A DNA stretch of 64,000 nucleotides from Burhinus oedicnemus (GCA_008921705.1 VFFE01007125.1:916290-980289), one strand, 5' to 3'; shown: positions 46,621-59,506, numbered from the stretch's first letter. Program-made: numbers and translations. The notes: generated by a model from the letters alone, not told the origin.

Positions 46621-48068
46621 CCTCAGATACCTTCTCCCTTGATGCATGAGACTGCCTGGAGGAAAGGATGCCCCAGTGTAAGGCCTTATACTGGAGCTCA
46701 ACCTTCACGAAGGGCTCTGAGGAGATGGTGTTTACCAGCATGTAACTGGTTTCTTTGAAGCCCTTGAGCTCCACCAGCCCAGCCCTCTGTACCTCCTGCT
46801 TGGAAACGATGGAGAAGGAGAAAGGGCCACAAGGGTGTAAAAGTCTGGCTGTGGGAAAGGTGAGAGACGAGCCTGCCATGCGTGTTTTGGGTACTGTGGA
46901 CATGACTGGCAAGCCCGTACAATTATTTGGCAAGCCAGGAGTAAAGCCTTGTCTGTAGGAGCTAAAACATAAATTCGTGTGTGTGTGTTTATGCCACTGG
47001 AGCCCTGCACAGTGGGGACTTTCAGATGATTTTGTGGCTGGGGAATAGTTCCTGGCTAAAAAAGAAGGCCAGAGGTAAGGCTAGGCTTGCAAGAAGTCCC
47101 TCCAAGTCTGAAACATTTGCCCATCCTTGGGGAAACTTTGTGCTTGTCTGTCTGGTCATATCCCCACATCCTTTTATTTTCTTTTTTTTTTTTAACTTTT
47201 TTGTTTGTTTGTTTTTCTCATGGAGGGGTTTGTGAGAGAGGTCACCCCTTGGGGAGTGGAGGGAGGGAGAAGAAAGGGTCTGTCTTTTGTTTATGCAACA
47301 TCCAGGCAGGCTGGGGACAGGCTGAGCATCTTGCCCTCTTGCAAAAAAACCCAGCCAAAATAGAGCCAACATATCTTTAATGGTGGCACTGGAGAGGGGG
47401 CGGTGGAGCTTTTTTGGGTATCTTCAGGAGCTGTTGTCTTTGGCTATGCTGCCCTGTCTCTAGACGCTTCCTGTCTTTCTGAGGTTTTGTTAGTTTATAG
47501 AGTATCTGTGTTGGACTTGAGGTTCACCCGGGATATTGGTTCTTGTTGTAGTCAGCAAAAGTGAAGAGAATGGAGAAAAAGATAGTCTCAGGCTCCCTGC
47601 CCAGCAGCCCACCTCCCTGTGAAGCCTCCAGAGCACTGTTTCCCCAGAGCAGTTTCTGGAACAGATGTGCTCTTATGGATTAAAGGCAAGTTATTTCTAC
47701 CATTTCGTTTTAAAGAGTTTTCCAACCTTAAACACGCAGACATCCTGGACACCCAGCTCCCCCTTTTCCACTGCACACCTCTTCTTTGGCAGGAGGGAGG
47801 CCTGAAATTTCCCTTTTACATTGGAGGCAGCGTTTCATCCTTCATTATAGCTCGGCCAGTGCAGGACCAGACCCAGTGTCTGTGGAATGGGAAAAGTGGT
47901 CTCTGCTAAGCACCATGACTGGGCTGAATGCTTCCTATAACCTGATCTACCACAATGTGTTTCAGACAGAACATCTTGCTCAGGATGTATCTTGGGCATC
48001 ATATACCTGTGCTGGCTCTACTGTCTCTCACCAACCTTACCCTGGAAGCATGACTATGCCACACATTG
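46621..48068. other. No feature seen
   Basis: Several overlapping short frames on both strands with no family match. A short T-rich run lies at about 47177-47216. Confidence 0.35.
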
Positions 48069-48949
48069 CACAGAATCACAGAATGGTAGGGGTTGGAAGT
48101 GACCTCTGGAGATCATCTAGTCCAACCCCCCCTGCCAAAGCAGGTTCACCTAGTGCAGGTTGGACAGGAATGCATCCAGGTGGGTTTTTGAACATCTCCA
48201 GAGAAGGAGGCTCCACAACCTCTCTGGGCAGCCTGTCCCAGTCCTCTGCCACCCTCAAAGGAAAGAACTTTTTCCTCATGTTCAGATGGAGTTTTCTGTG
48301 TCCCAGTTTGTGTCTGTTGCCCCTTGTCCTGTTGCTGGGCACCACTGAAAAGAGTCTGGTCCCATCCTCTTGACACCCACCCTTTAGATATTGATAAGCA
48401 TTGATGAGATCCCCTCTCAGTCTTCTCTTCTCCAGGCTAAACAGCCCCAGGTGTCTCAGCCTTTCCTCATCAGAGAGGTGCTCCAGTCCCTTGATCATCT
48501 TCGTAGCCTCCACTGGACTCTCTGCAGTAGTTCTCTGTCTTTCTTGAACAGGGAAGCCCAGAACTGGACAGGGTACTGCACATGTGGCCTCACCAGGACA
48601 GAGTAGAGGGGGAGGATGACCTTCCTCAACGTGCTGGCCACACTCTTTTTAGTGCACCCCAGGATACCACTGGCCTTCTTGGCCACAAGGGCACATTACT
48701 GCCTCATGGTCATCCTGTTGTCCACCAGGACTCCCAGGTCCCTTTCCACAGAGCTGCTTTCCAGCAGGTCAGCCCCTACCCTGTACTGGTGCATGGGGTT
48801 ATTCCTCCCCAGGTGCAGGACCCTACACTTGCCCTTGTTGAACTTCATCAGGTTGGTCTCTGCCCAACTCGGCAGCCTGTCCAGGTCCGGCTGTCTGGCA
48901 GCACAGCCTTCCCGCGTGTCAGCCACCCCTCCCAGTTTTGTGTCATCAA
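48069..48949 (-). mobile_element. CR1 LINE, 5'-truncated copy, minus strand
   Basis: The inverted tail starts with 'cacagaatcacagaatgg' and the copy runs about 880 bases into the reverse transcriptase. It breaks off just after the sequence for the catalytic palm region. Its tail variant (CACAG in place of CATAG) is the same as in the copy at 32600-33144. It is followed by a small A/T-rich stretch with repeats of 'attaacag', perhaps made at insertion. Confidence 0.95.
48076..48926 (-). pseudogene. CR1 ORF2 reverse transcriptase C-terminal remnant with a stop and a frameshift
   Basis: Three minus-strand pieces cover one gene end. 48696-48926 begins after the catalytic palm and holds NLMKFNKGKCRVLHLGR. 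It stops at 48696-48698, where the usual Gln codon CAA has become TAA. 48495-48686 continues in the same frame through [12 protein letters not shown]. Around 48507 one G is lost from the AGGGCT run, and the frame 48076-48513 takes over through [19 protein letters not shown] to the end. So it has one nonsense change and one single-base deletion. Confidence 0.85.
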
Positions 48950-49261
48950 TGATTAACAGGCTATTAACAATGACAGGTAATTAACAGTGACATTAACAGG
49001 CTGTCACTCTTGCCCGTATAAACGCAAAGAGAGACACAGACCACTATGCTATGACTGTCCAGAGTCAGGTACCTACATAAAAATACACATGGACAGACAT
49101 ACCTGTCACATCCCCTCCCTTCCCAAATGTATTTCACCCATGGTTGGGAACCAGACACAGTTACAGGCGCACTTTGACACGGACACAGGCAAAATGGGTT
49201 GCAAAGCTGTATGTGGTCATATATATGTGAGTATCTATATTGGAATCCGACTGGACACGAG

Positions 49262-49460
49262 GATAATTTTTCACTGCGAGAACAATCAGCCATTGGAATA
49301 ATCTCCCCAGGGAAGCGGTGGATTCCCCAATATCAGACACTTTTAAGATTCAGCTGGACAGGGTGCTGGGCCATCTTGTCTAGACTGTGCTTTTGCCAAG
49401 AAAGCTTGGACCAGATGATCCTTGAGGTCCCTTCCAACCTGGTATTCTATGATTCTATGG
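49262..49460 (+). mobile_element. CR1 LINE, short 3' copy
   Basis: It begins in the last part of ORF2 ('cattggaataatctcccc..gaagcggtggattcccc') and ends in 'attctatgattctatgg'. Its tail, from 'catcttgtctagactgtgc' on, is nearly identical to the tail of the internally deleted copy at 34890-35301, so the two are the same subfamily. Confidence 0.92.
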
Positions 49461-52400
49461 TCTAACTCAGATAAATATAAGATGCGTGGGTATTGATATC
49501 CATAACAGGTGTTTCTACATCATCTCATCTTGTTGATAATGACTAAAAAGGAGTCGTCTAGAAAAGATAAGGATATGTTCCTTGAAAAGAAATGTTTGAT
49601 GTTAGTGCTTGAGCTGTGATTAGAAACTGATCCCCCCAAACTGCCCACCAAGGAATCCCGTTTCCTTTTCAGCCATCACAGGATGGCAGGCAGTCAATGC
49701 AGCCAGCTAATGAAGTCCTCAATAAATTAATGTGGGAAAGGTCTGCATGGGGTGATAAGGTACCTGATACAATCCCTCCCACAGGGGGATGGCAGCAATG
49801 TCATCTCCAGTTCCATGTGACATTATTCCTGGGAGCAAAGCATCCTCTGATTTTGATTCCCCTCTTTATCCTGCACCATTTTCTTGCAGGTCTCATGAGC
49901 AGGAGCAGCTCATTAGATCTTTGAGGTGATCTTAGGCAAAGCTGCTCTACACAACACCATGTGGCTCAAATTATTCTGATGTGTTCCCATAAATTGTGGC
50001 TGTATTTTCATCCTGAGAGAACTTTATTTAGCTTTCTAGATGGTTGCTGTATTTTAAGCTCTGCCTGGGAGCAGCATGACATTGCCAACACAGCCTAGGG
50101 CACACACTTTGCCACCCACAAATCTGTATGCCATGAACCAAGTCTAACCTTGAAACTTCTTCAAACAGTATTTTTGACTTCTGCTAGAAATATAAACAAG
50201 TCCCCTGTGGCACATATTTTCAGTCATATTCTGAGGTTTTACATTTCAAATCTTTGCTTTTATGGAGAACTGGGCATTGGAGCAGAATTTGGCATTTTGA
50301 TGTTATTCCTGTATTATTTATTAATGTTTATCTGATTGCATTTTTTACAGTGCTTGTGTACATAAAAACAGGGTCTGGACAGTAGTCAGTATTCCTTAAG
50401 TATTTACTCTGGCTCTGAAACAGACTCCAGCTTTGACCTTGGAAAGAATCACTTTAATCCATCACCCCTGTTGTAAATAGCAGCAAGGGGAAGTTGGCTC
50501 GGATGTGTATGTGTCAGTGCCCTACAGCAGATGCTCCAAGGCTCCCAAACCCATTTATTGTAAGCACTGTATTGTTAGCTATGGATGGGGAGGCCCTTTT
50601 AACAGAAATAGTCTGTTTCTTTAGGATAAAGAGAACTTCAACATGGTCTCAGGTGCCGTACGACGCCCTGAGTAGCCATGGCATCCTTCTAAACTCTGCA
50701 GCTGGGTGGCCAGTTATTCTCCTCCCAGAAAAAAAACCCTCAGCTGATGAAACAGGACCAAGCTATGAGTTCATAACGTGGGTATCACACTAGTATCAGC
50801 ATTTATTAATACTGGTCCTATCTGGTATCACACGCACTTAAGGCTGCGGTGCTGCAGAGGTATCGTTACGTACACATCACTGCTCTCCCCGCGCACTCGC
50901 TGCTCTCTTCATTGACACTGCTGTGAATAAAGTCCTGTTATTCGCACTCGTAAAGAGCTAAAAGCATCTAGACATGATGCCAGACACATCATCCCCTCTG
51001 TGCACATGGCCAAAGACCTCGCTATTTCCTAAATTCACTAGCCTGATACTTAATCTAGATTTCAGTCACGTCAGAAACGTTACATCTCTCAGTTAAACCG
51101 GGCTTATAGCAGGGGAGATTTGATCAGGCACCTTCAGCACGGCGCACAGACTACTCCGATAAAAAATAAGAAGTCTTGTCTGTGTAATTACCCTCACAGC
51201 TTCTGCTGGCAGAGCTGCACCAGCCAACACTCACACCTTTTCATCCTCTTGAACGACACCTATAAAGGGAGAAACAAGCACAAACACAGTTCACTGCATC
51301 GACTCGTGGTTTGAAACAGCCCTTTAGCTCAGTGGTCGTGCTCGTTATGGAGGGTAAAATTCTCCGTTATATCACCTGCAGCAAGCACGGAAAGCGATCC
51401 CACCGCTGTCGGCAGGGCACTCAGAAACAACAGGCTCTGGTCCCTAAGGGTCAATGTCCCCTAAAGGACGGCATCAGAGAGCTTTGGAGCAGGGCAGTTG
51501 TCCTCTGGGAACGTCTCGAAACAGGGACTTTGGGCATGTGGTTGGAGACGATGCAGTTTCCAGCCTTTTGTGGCAACATTTCTTCAGGTGATGAAATGTT
51601 TGCCCAGCCAACGTGCCCACGCTTTGCTGCTGAGCGGGACGTGACACTGTGAGTCAGCTGTAATGATTCGCATTACAGGTGAGGTGCAAAGAAAAGCGTC
51701 AGAAAAAAACCCTCCGGCTCATGCACGTGTTGGTAACTTTTCCCAGGCTAGAATTCATCCCCATTCTCCAAAACAGAAATGTGAAATTACTCTGCCACTT
51801 TTCATTTACAATTTGACCCCAGAAAGTCATGGAAATTTGGGTTTTACTTTGAAGAAGAATTTTCCTCTGTCATTTTTCATCCAGTTCCTGCGCACTTTAA
51901 TGCTGCTTAAAATGGTATTTTTTGTCAGTTGCTCACTTTTGTGTTTGATGGTATCATGAATCACTAGGCAAACATCGCAAATATGCATTTTGATGAAAAC
52001 AATGATTTTGAAAGAAACTAGATTGTAAATGACACAGTGAAGGGATTGTCTTTTTGTTCTGTTTTGGTCTGGCATCAAGCACGGCATGGTCCCCGTCAAT
52101 GGCTGTAAGTCTTGGAAAGAACAATGATTATTAGGGATTTATAAATTAGTAGCAATTAATGATGAGTAGAAGTTACTAATAGTGCCTCTGCTCATTCTGG
52201 GCTTTGCTCACCATGCCTGTGATACTGGAATGTATCAATGGAATATTTTGCATTTGCTAGCTGTCTCCCACTTGCACCCATCGGCCTTCTCTCTCCACTT
52301 GCTATTTTTCAAATGTATGAGACTCCATTTATTGGACAGTAAAAGAGGGTCCCTCCTGGGACCTCCTGGGGGAATTTTACATTGCCGAACCAGAGAAAAG

Positions 52401-52931
52401 AAACTAATCTTCTAAGAGGACTTGACGGAGGCAGAGATCTCAGCAGTCCACTGCCATGGTGTTTCTGTTACCTCGTGTCCTTCCAATCCAATCTGCTGCC
52501 TTTGGTGTCTGTGTCATCCTGTGTGTCCCAAATGACACAACCTAAAGGAAATTTTTGGGACCTCCATAGTCCAACAGTAGGATTGCTTCAGTGAGACAGG
52601 GACTTGAAGATATGTTTGCTTGCAGATGGTTTATTAATATGGTATTATTACTGCTGACACTTCAAAAATATCCACAGGCGATGGGTAGAATTCAATCCCA
52701 TTGGGTTGTCCCAGAACTACTCAGTTTATCCCAAGATCCACTTTTATGCAAAGAATTACATCACTATTATAAAATTTGCCTCTTAAAATTGGGAGCATGT
52801 ACAACCCCTGCAAGGTCCAGTCTCCACTCTGCTGCAAACACCTCACCAAACCCAACTCCACCATATCAAACATGCAGGTACTCTATCCACAAGGTCAAAA
52901 AGTCAGTAGAACATCTTGGAAACCTCCAGGA
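49461..52931. other. No clear feature
   Basis: Short frames only. Around 50860-50960 there are more CpG pairs than usual and an AATAAA, which could be LTR debris, but no terminal motifs are visible. Confidence 0.4.
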
Positions 52932-53031
52932 GGTGTTGGGGGTTTGGGGTTTGGTTTTTTTTTTTTTTGTTGGTTGGGTTTGGGTCGTTTGTTTTTTTGG
53001 TTTGGTTTTGTTTTGTCTTTTTTTTTTTGTG
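52932..53031 (+). repeat. G/T-rich low-complexity tract
   Basis: About 100 bases almost without A or C, made of T runs and GGT/GGGT units. The strand bias creates an artificial frame on each strand. Confidence 0.85.
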
Positions 53032-53642
53032 GAACATTGGTTATAAAACTGGGACCTTGGAGAGATCTTCATAAAATTTACTCAAAGTCTGGATGTGGGC
53101 AGAAGTTTGCTTCGGATTGCTCTTCCATGAAGACAATAGATTAGCTGTACAGACAAAACTTGGATTTTGGCTTCTAAATGTACTTACTTGGAAGTCCTCT
53201 CTCTCAGTCCATTTCCACTCATCACGCTACAGTGTTGGAGAAATGTAAGTCAGTGTGAACACTGATCTCAAGCAGTTTCAGATATGAACTGAAGCTTCAA
53301 GCGTTCAGCTCAGCAAAGGAACAATGTTCTGGGTGAGAACAAAACAAAAGTGGTGAACACATACGATGTTTTCAAGGACCTGTCCTTCCAGATTGAGGTA
53401 ACCAGAGTGAAAACCCAATCAAACGTGAGCACCTAGAGAAGAGTGGTCCACCTCAACTTTCCTTATTGGTAGCTGAGATACAGATAACATATTCAGTGGA
53501 GTTCTGAGCATGAGGTATTTTATTCTGCTGCTAATGTCTAAAATAGAAGAGCTGAATCATGACACAGGACTGAGTATCTTTCCTTGCTGACTGTGATGGG
53601 TGTGCCAATCTGCATATACGTAGGTGTCTGAGTTACGTGAGA
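53032..53642. other. No feature seen
   Basis: Unassigned DNA upstream of the CR1. Confidence 0.35.
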
Positions 53643-54395
53643 TCATAGAATCATAAAACCATAGAATGCTTTGGGTTGGAAGGGACCTTAAAGATCGCCT
53701 CATTCCCAAATCCTGTCATGGGCAGGGACACCTCCCACTAGACCAGGTTGCTCCAAGCCCTGCCCAACCTGGCCTTGAACACCTCCAGGCACAGGGCATC
53801 CATAGCTTCTCTGGGCGACCTGTTCCAGTGTCTCACCACTGTCACAGCAAAGAATTTTTTCCTAACATCTATCCTAAATACAGGAATACCTTGTTGGTCA
53901 GTTTTGGGTCACCTGTCCTGTCTGCTCCTCCCTGCAGGTGTGACCCCTCTACGCTTTTCCACTTCTAACCCTTCAATGGGGCAAATAACAAAGTTGGCTG
54001 CTCTTGGTTGTTATAGCAATAAGGGTAAGCAAGAGCCTCTCTGCATCCCGTTCCTTGGCATAAATTACAACTAATCAGATCTTATCACTCTGAGAGTGAA
54101 CAGTTTCTGCAGAATATGTGGTTAATTTCAGAAAGTTCAGTTAGTTAGGAGGGGCTTAACTGCAAAGTAAAATTACAAAACAGAAAATGGCTTCTGGTTT
54201 ACCTTAAACCAGGACACTCCCCCTTTTGAGTTTAAAACCGTTCCCCCTTGTCCTGTGGCTCCACTCCCTGATCCAGAGTCCCTCCCCAGCTTTCCTGGAG
54301 CCCCTTGAGGGACTGGAAGGGGCTCTAAGGTCTCCCCGGAGCCTTCTCTTCTCCAGGCTGAACAACCTCAACTCTCTCAGCCTGTCCTCATAAGA
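53643..54395 (-). mobile_element. CR1 LINE copy, minus strand, split by an LTR fragment
   Basis: The inverted tail and 3' UTR lie at 53643-53880 ('tcatagaatcataaaaccat..ttggaagggacctta'). The element then breaks off and resumes at 54217-54395 with 'ctcccccttttgagttta', 'ccccttgtcctgtgg' and 'tctcttctccaggctgaaca'. The two halves join smoothly in the CR1 order, so the CR1 was present first and was interrupted later. The outer 5' limit is near 54395. Confidence 0.92.
53881..54216 (-). mobile_element. Endogenous retrovirus LTR fragment nested in a CR1
   Basis: Read on the minus strand, it starts exactly at the join with TGTCCTGGTTT, a start shared by several avian LTR families. It contains 'gacccaaaactgacca' near its other end, a phrase I associate with the upstream region of such LTRs. 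It stops soon after, before any promoter box, polyadenylation signal or terminal CA. So only the first part of a solo LTR remains, about 336 bases. No internal viral genes are present. No duplication of flanking bases is visible. Confidence 0.6.
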
Positions 54396-54999
54396 TCATT
54401 TCTGTCTCACTTGCACACTGGTGCTGCAACTGTCTTTGGGGGGATTTAGCATCCAAAGCTATTTATATGCTTTAGAAATGTGCCTGTACGTACTTCCTTG
54501 GGAGAAGAGAGTGAACTGACCCCACTACTATTAAAATCAGCAGTGACATTTCAGGCTTGGGTACCCCACGAGAATAAATAAATCCCACTAACTAACAGCA
54601 CAGAGACATGAGATGGACTGGGGCAATCAAAAAGATAACTATATTGTTTTCTGCACACCATAAGCACTTCAAAAACATTTCCCTTCAAGAAATACTTGAT
54701 TCTCAAAGACTGGCTTTGCATGGACTTACTCTGTGACTGTTTGTGGTTTCTTGAAACATCCTGGCATGTTCCAAATGTCTTTGTTCCCATTACTTCCCAA
54801 CACGCCGCATTTACAAATGGCAGTGGAGGGGTATTTGTCATGGGTTCAGCACCCTCTGGAAGGTTTTTCTTCTGCAGTTCCATTGACTGGGATAAAGGGT
54901 GCTTTTTTCTCTCTTTCTTTCTTTTTTAAAGGTTTCTTTGGTGGATGTGTTGTGGAAGGAGCAGTGCACTATGCTCGTAGAGAGAAGCAGCACTACATT
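54396..54999. other. No clear feature
   Basis: A pyrimidine-rich run lies at 54901-54925. 'tgtcatgggttcag' at about 54837 recalls another avian LTR start, but nothing after it confirms this. Confidence 0.35.
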
Positions 55000-55731
55000 T
55001 GTTGATATAAAACAGGGATTTAACAAAGTTTGACGGTAATTGTGACAGTGTTTTAAAAAGATTCGAGATGGCAAGGCACACTTGGTCATTTACTGCATAG
55101 AGGACAGGGTCAGCCAGAGCTGTCGGGCAGACCATCCCGTTGAATCAAGGTTTCAGAAAGGACCCCCTGGCTTTTTAAACTGCTTCTCAGAGAGGAGTCT
55201 GGGTGTGGCTGGATCCAGTCCTAGTCCCAGACTTGGTCAACGGTTTATGTCTAAATGATTATATATGCGCAATCAATCCTTTATATCACTTAGCTAAGAT
55301 GTCACAGTTCACGTTGTTAGTCACTGACCGAGGATATGTTGTGGCAAGGAATCTCTGAACCTCAAGAAGTAACTCTGAGGATGTCCCTACTCAAGGGGGG
55401 ACCTTGGCGTGGAGCTCTCAAACGACTCTTGGTCTGTTCACTATTTACGGGGGTAAGATGATTGACCTATAGTCATATTTGCATATTGACCACAGAACCA
55501 GCCTTGCTCAAGTTAGCCCTTGGCTATTGTTTTATTATCTGCGTCCCCAAAACCACGTTGAGCCCCGGATACCGCCATCATGACTATATGCACCCATTGC
55601 GACCACCATGGCTGGTTATCACTTGGGCAGGGTTACAGGAGATAAAGATCAGGTGATGCCTGGAGATGGGATGGAGCACACTGTCACAGGGTGATATGCT
55701 AAAACACAGGCAGTCTGGCGGGAGTAAGACA
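55000..55731 (-). mobile_element. Probable solo LTR of an avian endogenous retrovirus
   Basis: Read on the minus strand, the segment starts TGTCTTACTCCC and ends TATCAACA, so it has the TG...CA ends of an LTR and a plausible length of about 730 bases. A TTTAAAAAGCC box near 55165-55175 could be the TATA element. A degraded AATAAA-like site may lie near the end. The segment has more CpG pairs than its surroundings. The wording feels familiar as an avian LTR, but I cannot name the family. No viral genes or second LTR flank it, and I see no target-site duplication. Confidence 0.5.
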
Positions 55732-58700
55732 TGACTGAGCGTCATCAGACAATGAGCTCCTCAAAAATAAAATGATCAGCAGAAGCATCACTCTCTAAGC
55801 TTTCAGGCTGCTCAGCTCGGCTGAGGTAAAACCTCTTCTGTACCACTGTTGTGATTTTTCACACTCCGGTGGGAGTGGGGACGGGCTGAGGCTATGTCTG
55901 CCTGCATCAGGACAGGAAACCCAAAGGCTGTTTTGTTTCTTTCACTCTGAAAAGTACTGCATGACAGACACGCCCTCTTCTTCTGGTCCAAAAGCACATG
56001 TTTTTCACTTTTTCTACAATGGGAATCTTTTTTGCTTCTGCCTGATTCTCCAGCGGTGTTTGATCTGTCTCTGTTAAGACACAGTCTGGTCTGGTCTGTG
56101 AACAAGTGCATCCCGGTGCAGCTAGAAGCTTTGAAATACAGGACAAATGGGAAGAGTTATATCACGTAAGGAAAAGGTGCCTTCTGGAAAGGCGGTTGCC
56201 AATGGATTTTCAAGCAGTGTCTCTGTTTTTAAGTATCTGTGCATCTAAGTTTGTCTACGCGTGCACCTGGAAGAGGCTCATGAACTTACATGCACAGATT
56301 TTCGTCCAGACCAACCCTGAGTGTGCAGCTGTGACACTGTCACTCTGTCTGGTGTGCATGGCAGAGTGTGCGCCCAATTTCTGCTCCGATACCTGCTTTA
56401 CAGAAGCTACAGAAAGACACTACTGATACTGCATTCCTGGCAAGCCAGCATGAAGTTAGAGCGGTAGACAAAGGTGATGCCCGAAAGTCTACCAAAACAC
56501 AGTGAAGTTCTTTGGAAGTTTTGAGCTGATTTGAAGACACACACTGAGTTTAAACTGGAGAAGTACTTTGTGTTGCACGACCGCGGGTTTTGAGGTTGTT
56601 TTGTTGTTTTTTTACAATCCATTACTAGGCTCCCAAAACTCCAGTATCATCAAAGTAGAAACTTCATTCCAGAAACGTCAAACCACATCTTGAGAGATGC
56701 TGTGTGAGTCTGTGTTATCCGTGTGCTTGTGTGCTTATTCCTGTGCACCCATTGATTATTCCTGGTGGGAACAGAAGCACAGCTTCAAATGTTAGTGCTG
56801 TCCCCAATGACACACAGTTGCTTCAGTTCGGTATAGGTCTACCTACACACATATATACTTCACTTTCTTCATTTCTCCCGTCTTTTATCTTTGGCATGCA
56901 TCATAACTCTCCTGTGGCACTTTTATTACCGGAAAGTGAAGGAATTCATAGAACAGCTAGTTCAGAAACACGGGCACTTTTGGATTTATAAATGAAAACA
57001 TTCATTTTGCTGTTCTGCTGGGCTTTTGACATATTTCAACAACTTCACCAGATAAACGGGAGAAGAAGGATAGATGGACGTAAGCTACATAAGAAACTTT
57101 AGGGAATCCAAAGAATTTTCTATGTTAAATAAAACTGGGAAAAAAATAACTACACTGTATCACAAGACGTTTGGTGAATTCATAGCTCACATTGTCTACA
57201 TTGTGCAGCGTGGTTGCATCTCTGCATAAACACTCGTATATATAGTTGATCAGTATCATATACACAGATATTAATTCTTCCAGTAAACGTGAATTCACAG
57301 GTATTTTCACAGCATCACCACTCCAAAAACACTGCTGCTACAATCAGATAAAGAAACCTCTTTTAGCTTGGGGGAGGCTTTATCCTGGTGGGGCAAGGAG
57401 GGGGTGAAGCAGTCCGCAGGCAAGGTCTATGAAGCCGCAGCCTCTGTCTGTGAGCGAATCAGTGCAGCTTACGAGCTGAATAGGATGAATCTCATCCATA
57501 AAAACTCAAAACAGGACTTGCAGAAGATATACATGCTTCCGAGCAAGCTGGGGCAATAGCCTAGAGCATTGCAAATGACAAAACCTATCACTGTTTAGGC
57601 GACCGGATTGAGTTCAAAAAGCCAATTCCTGAAGCAGTTGTTTGCATCTTTTTATTCTCAGTGGAGGGAAAAACCAGTGTTTCTAAGGGCCCATTAAACT
57701 CAGCATAAATGGAAAAGCTATGAAAAATCAAATGAGTCAGCTGAGAAAAATTAATCCTGAGACCACTTCTGGGAAAAAACTGCAGATTCTCTGGGGAATG
57801 ACACTACGGAGGAAATCAGGTGTAATTTTGACAACAGGTTTGGCTGAAAAAAAATAATTCTGATCATAGAGGAAAATGTTGAAAATGTAAAAATGTTTCA
57901 TTTCACAATGATGACTACGGATGCATTTTGATTTTTCCCTCCAAAGCAGTAATTAATTAGTTGAGGTAAAAAAATAGCTTTCAGAGTGATGAATAAGAAA
58001 AAAAAATGAGCTGGAACATATCACTAGGGGGCAAAATATTTTTAATTGACCCCCCCAGATTAAATTATTGATGTATTTATTTGTTTATTTGCTTGTGGAC
58101 ATCACTGAAAACACATTACAGTATTCACTTTCTCTTGGGCTTCCGGATCAAAAAAATCCACGCTGCACCCCCTGCTCTAATCCAGGCTTGGGTGGGTTTA
58201 AGAAGAAGGTAATGAAATGCCAGTGAATATCCTTGCTCCATCTGAAACCCCTGCTGCATGACTGGGTGTCGCAATGCAAGTCACTGCGGGAATGTACTAT
58301 GTAATTCTGGCAAGAAGTCAATAGGCTCGAACTCCTCAAATAACCAAAGCGTGGTACTAAGGAATCAGTGGAACAGGCAGCAGCCCAGACAGCCGGTCCA
58401 TTAGCAGCTTAACCACAGCAGATGTAAAGTCACCAACAAAACTCCCTACGGAGTCTCCCAAAGAGCCAGATGCTACTGCTATAAAAAGACCTTCCAGAAA
58501 CTTGGCACGTCTCCTGCCCACATATTTTTTTTAAAGAAACATTCTCTAGATAGGAGGTTAGTTATTTATTTTTTTTTAATTTAGGGTTAGGGGTAAGGGA
58601 GAGGAGAAGGGGAAGGGAAGGGGGAGATATTGTTTGTTTATTCCAGTTTGCTGGTGAATGAATCTTGTGCTCATGAAAACAAAATTCAGCGATAGCACGT

Positions 58701-59047
58701 CCTGAGGCATGGGAGGGAATAGGCACAGTTCCAGCCTTCTCCCACACACAGCTTTGCTTGTGCACCTTGGACTGACCTGGGGATCCTTCCTCAAAGAGCG
58801 CTGCCAAGGCACTTGAGGTGCAACACCAGCTGTTGTTTTACTCAGCTTGCCCCGTGTGCCGCACTTTGGCTGTCCTCCTGCCTTGCACTCTTGACTGGTG
58901 CACATCAACTCGGGTAGCTGTGCTTGGCCTGTTGGTCTTTGCCTCTCATGTTGCTCCATCAAAGGACTTGCTTGCTCACTTGTAGCACTACCAGCCCTTC
59001 AAGTTTTCCTCAAATAGCTGTAAGCCCCACGTAAGGTGGCACCAGGA
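55732..59047. other. No clear feature
   Basis: Frames are short. The plus-strand frame 57368-57559 has a natural-looking composition but no family match and no splice support. A/T-rich runs occur near 57840-58090. Confidence 0.4.
58562..58626 (+). repeat. Low-complexity tract: T run, then G/A-rich stretch
   Basis: A T run at about 58569-58578 is followed by a purine stretch made of GGGTTAGGGG and GGGAAGGGAAGGGG units. Confidence 0.8.
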
Positions 59048-59506
59048 GGTGCTGGAGCGTGTCCAGAGAAGGGCAACGAAGCTGGTGGTGGGCCTAAAGA
59101 ACAAATCTTATGAGGAGCGGCTGAGGGAACTGGGGTTGTTCAGCCTGAAGAAAAGAAGGCTGAGGAGAGACCTTATTACTCTCTACAACTACTTGAAAGG
59201 AGGTTGTAGCATGTGGGGATTGGTCTCTTCTCCCAAGTAACAAGCAATGGGACGAAAGGAAACGGCCTCAAGTTGTGCCTGGGGAGGTTTAGATTGGACA
59301 TCAGGAAAAATTTCTTCATGGAAAGGGTCATTAAACGTTGGAACAGGCTGCCCAGGGCAGTGGTGGAGTCGCCATCCCTGGAGGTATTTAAAAGCCAGGC
59401 AGACGTGGTGCTGAGGGACATGGTTTAGTGGTGGTTTTGGCAGTGTTAGGTTGATGGTTGGACTCAATGATCTTAAAGGTCTCTTCCAGCCTAGGTGATT
59501 CTATGA
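59048..59506 (+). mobile_element. CR1 LINE, 5'-truncated copy
   Basis: It begins 'gtgctggagcgtgtccagag' and ends 'attctatgattcta'. The frame 59049-59240 reads [20 protein letters not shown] and [18 protein letters not shown], then stops where the element normally continues. The second frame, 59213-59428, covers the end ([14 protein letters not shown]). Same subfamily wording as the copies at 14431-14992 and 24848-25580. Confidence 0.95.

Noticed and set aside
48072..48373. Long plus-strand frame (47786-48373) through a CR1
   Set aside because: Over 48069-48373 it is the antisense shadow of the CR1 ORF2 remnant. The part before that has no family match.
50860..50960. CpG-richer stretch with an AATAAA, possibly LTR debris
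   Set aside because: No LTR ends or other supporting motifs.
57368..57559. Plus-strand frame of 63 codons with natural-looking composition
   Set aside because: No family match, no splice sites and no support beyond being open.
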